A stretch of 43,264 bases of DNA, taken from positions 1-43,264 of the forward strand of contig JADGPP010000025.1 in assembly GCA_017882375.1 (NCBI GenBank). Direction: 5' to 3'. Shown in pieces: positions 42,672 through 43,264 of the stretch. A model generated the notes under the pieces. It made no database searches. It was not told the DNA's origin and was given only the letters and a program-made list of their open reading frames with translations. Numbering within the stretch: position 1 is the first letter of the stretch; each line of letters starts with the position of its first letter. The stretch is from Solirubrobacteraceae bacterium (GTDB taxonomy: Bacteria; Actinomycetota; Thermoleophilia; Solirubrobacterales; Solirubrobacteraceae). Position numbers and translations under genes: made by a program.

Positions 42672-43061
42672 ATGAAGCTCTCTGATCTCCCCACCCACGA
42701 GGAAGTCCTCGCCGACCATCTTGATGCTGATCCCGAGTACCGCAGGGAATGGGAGCGCACCGCGCTTGCTCGTGCGGTCGCCGTGAAGGTGATCGCCTAC
42801 CGCGCAGAGCATGACCTCAGTCAGACCGCGCTGGCCAAGCGCCTGAAGATGAGCCAGCCGGCCGTCGCACGGCTGGAGAGTGGGGAGCACAATCCGACGT
42901 TCCCGATGCTCCTGCGCATCTCTGACGCGCTTGGGGTCGAGCTGGCGATCGACATCACGCCGAGCGGACATGAGCCGCAGCTGATTGGCAGTCGGGCGCG
43001 CCGTAATGCTTTGGAGTCCTTCGAGGGCAACGGCTACGCGGTGGTCGTCGCCGCCACGTGA
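42672..43061 (+). CDS. XRE-family antitoxin/regulator (HigA-like)
   Basis: A 129-residue protein. N-terminal part MKLSDLPTHEEVLADHLDADPEYRREWERTALARAVAV is typical of antitoxins paired with HigB-like toxins; the helix-turn-helix at about 52-85 reads LSQTALAKRLKMSQPAVARLESGEHNPTFPMLLRISDALGVEL. It should bind both the toxin and the operon promoter. ATG 42672 has no clear Shine-Dalgarno, but the AT-rich gap (ACAAGTTTGATATATTAG) before it may hold an internal promoter. Confidence 0.92.
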   Translation: MKLSDLPTHEEVLADHLDADPEYRREWERTALARAVAVKVIAYRAEHDLSQTALAKRLKMSQPAVARLESGEHNPTFPMLLRISDALGVELAIDITPSGHEPQLIGSRARRNALESFEGNGYAVVVAAT

Positions 43062-43091
43062 GCATATTCTCCTGATCCCGGCCCGAGTCCT

Positions 43092-43115
43092 TCAGCGGCC
43101 GGATTTTGCCGCTGA
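43092..43115 (+). terminator. Terminator of the toxin-antitoxin operon
   Basis: 8-base stem TCAGCGGC / GCCGCTGA with the loop CGGATTTT, 30 bases after the antitoxin stop. Confidence 0.65.
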
Positions 43116-43140
43116 GCGCTCCTGACGGGGCGCTGAGGCA

Positions 43141-43174
43141 GATGGGGTCGCAGGTTCAAATCCTGTCTCCCCGA
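43141..43174 (+). repeat. tRNA 3'-half remnant (candidate attachment site)
   Basis: T-stem/loop GCAGG-TTCAAAT-CCTGT (43150-43166) followed by CTCCCCG and A, a well-formed T-arm plus 3' acceptor strand. The 5' acceptor partner CGGGGAG and the D and anticodon arms are absent upstream. This is what a tRNA-based attachment site leaves at the far end of an integrated element. The parent tRNA type is not determined. Confidence 0.7.
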
Positions 43175-43188
43175 TTCCTTACCGAACC

Positions 43189-43262
43189 GCGAACACAAGC
43201 GAACACGGGCGAAAACCCCCGAAAACGCTGAGCCTCGCGGGACGCTGTTCGCGCGTGTTCGT
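43189..43262. repeat. 10-base-phased GCGAACAC repeats, direct and inverted
   Basis: GCGAACAC at 43189 and 43199, GCGAAAAC at 43209 and CCGAAAAC at 43219 are spaced by exactly 10 bases. On the opposite strand TGTTCGC at 43246 and TGTTCGT at 43256 are also 10 apart. They begin 15 bases after the tRNA remnant, resembling arm-type integrase sites or an iteron-like binding array. Confidence 0.7.
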
Positions 43263-43264
43263 GG

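Noticed and set aside
43141-43174. Complete tRNA gene at the right end
   Set aside because: No 5' acceptor partner CGGGGAG and no D or anticodon arm can be built from the upstream bases.

Overview
The window is a roughly 70% GC chromosomal segment from an actinobacterium. The gene content fits the deep-branching Thermoleophilia / Solirubrobacterales type best. Pointers are the K+-independent membrane pyrophosphatase, many GTG/TTG starts and ATGA/GTGA overlaps, an F420-type (Ddn) oxidoreductase, a collagen-like protein with the N-terminal segment I associate with that group, Rex, and a decaprenylphosphoryl-arabinose pathway. The taxonomic call is inference from gene families; no 16S rRNA or other decisive marker is present.

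Layout. 1-362: 5' part of a membrane sensor gene (minus), running off the edge. 712-2034: hexapeptide acyltransferase and nitroreductase. 2066-4260: pantothenate operon panC-panD-panB (minus). 4454-5131: collagen-like gene broken by an in-frame TAG. 5178-7052: BCCP-carboxyltransferase fusion (minus). 7145-7921: Fe-S uracil-DNA glycosylase, followed by a 248-base repeat-rich, hairpin-rich leader. 8170-11965: tight operon tsaE-tsaB-rimI-tsaD-glutaredoxin-rex (t6A tRNA modification plus redox sensing). 12053-13758: YbdK-type ligase and a DUF1844-like protein. 13923-15998: H+-pyrophosphatase. 16087-19604: APC permease with a C-terminal USP-like domain and two TrkA-like proteins, probably a potassium-linked module.

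19666-21543 is a small decayed island in the 3' end of tRNA-Gln(CTG). A perfect 20-base copy of the tRNA end lies at 21524-21543. Between the two copies sit a 5' fragment of a group II intron placed right after the tRNA terminator, one intact secreted-protein gene, a strong terminator and a deleted IS256-type transposase. The distal tRNA copy is now translated as part of the signal peptide of the next gene.

22163-25995: heterodimeric ABC exporter (minus). 26079-31037: a small Cys protein, a DHA2 MFS exporter, and an MFS-MerR-dienelactone hydrolase operon. 31150-34715: msrB, a small membrane protein, amt and msrA, with an unusual 53-base tandem repeat array between amt and msrA. 34846-36718: VOC protein and a phosphodiester-glycosidase-family protein. 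36945-40312: ubiA-dprE1-dprE2 plus a small membrane protein, predicted to make decaprenylphosphoryl arabinose, the arabinan donor. 40309-41791: Ddn-type F420 enzyme and an enoyl-CoA hydratase. 41902-41975: tRNA-Gly(GCC). 42241-43061: HigB/HigA-like toxin-antitoxin pair. The window ends with a tRNA 3'-half remnant followed by 10-base-phased repeats that look like integrase arm sites, so an integrated element probably borders or crosses the right edge.
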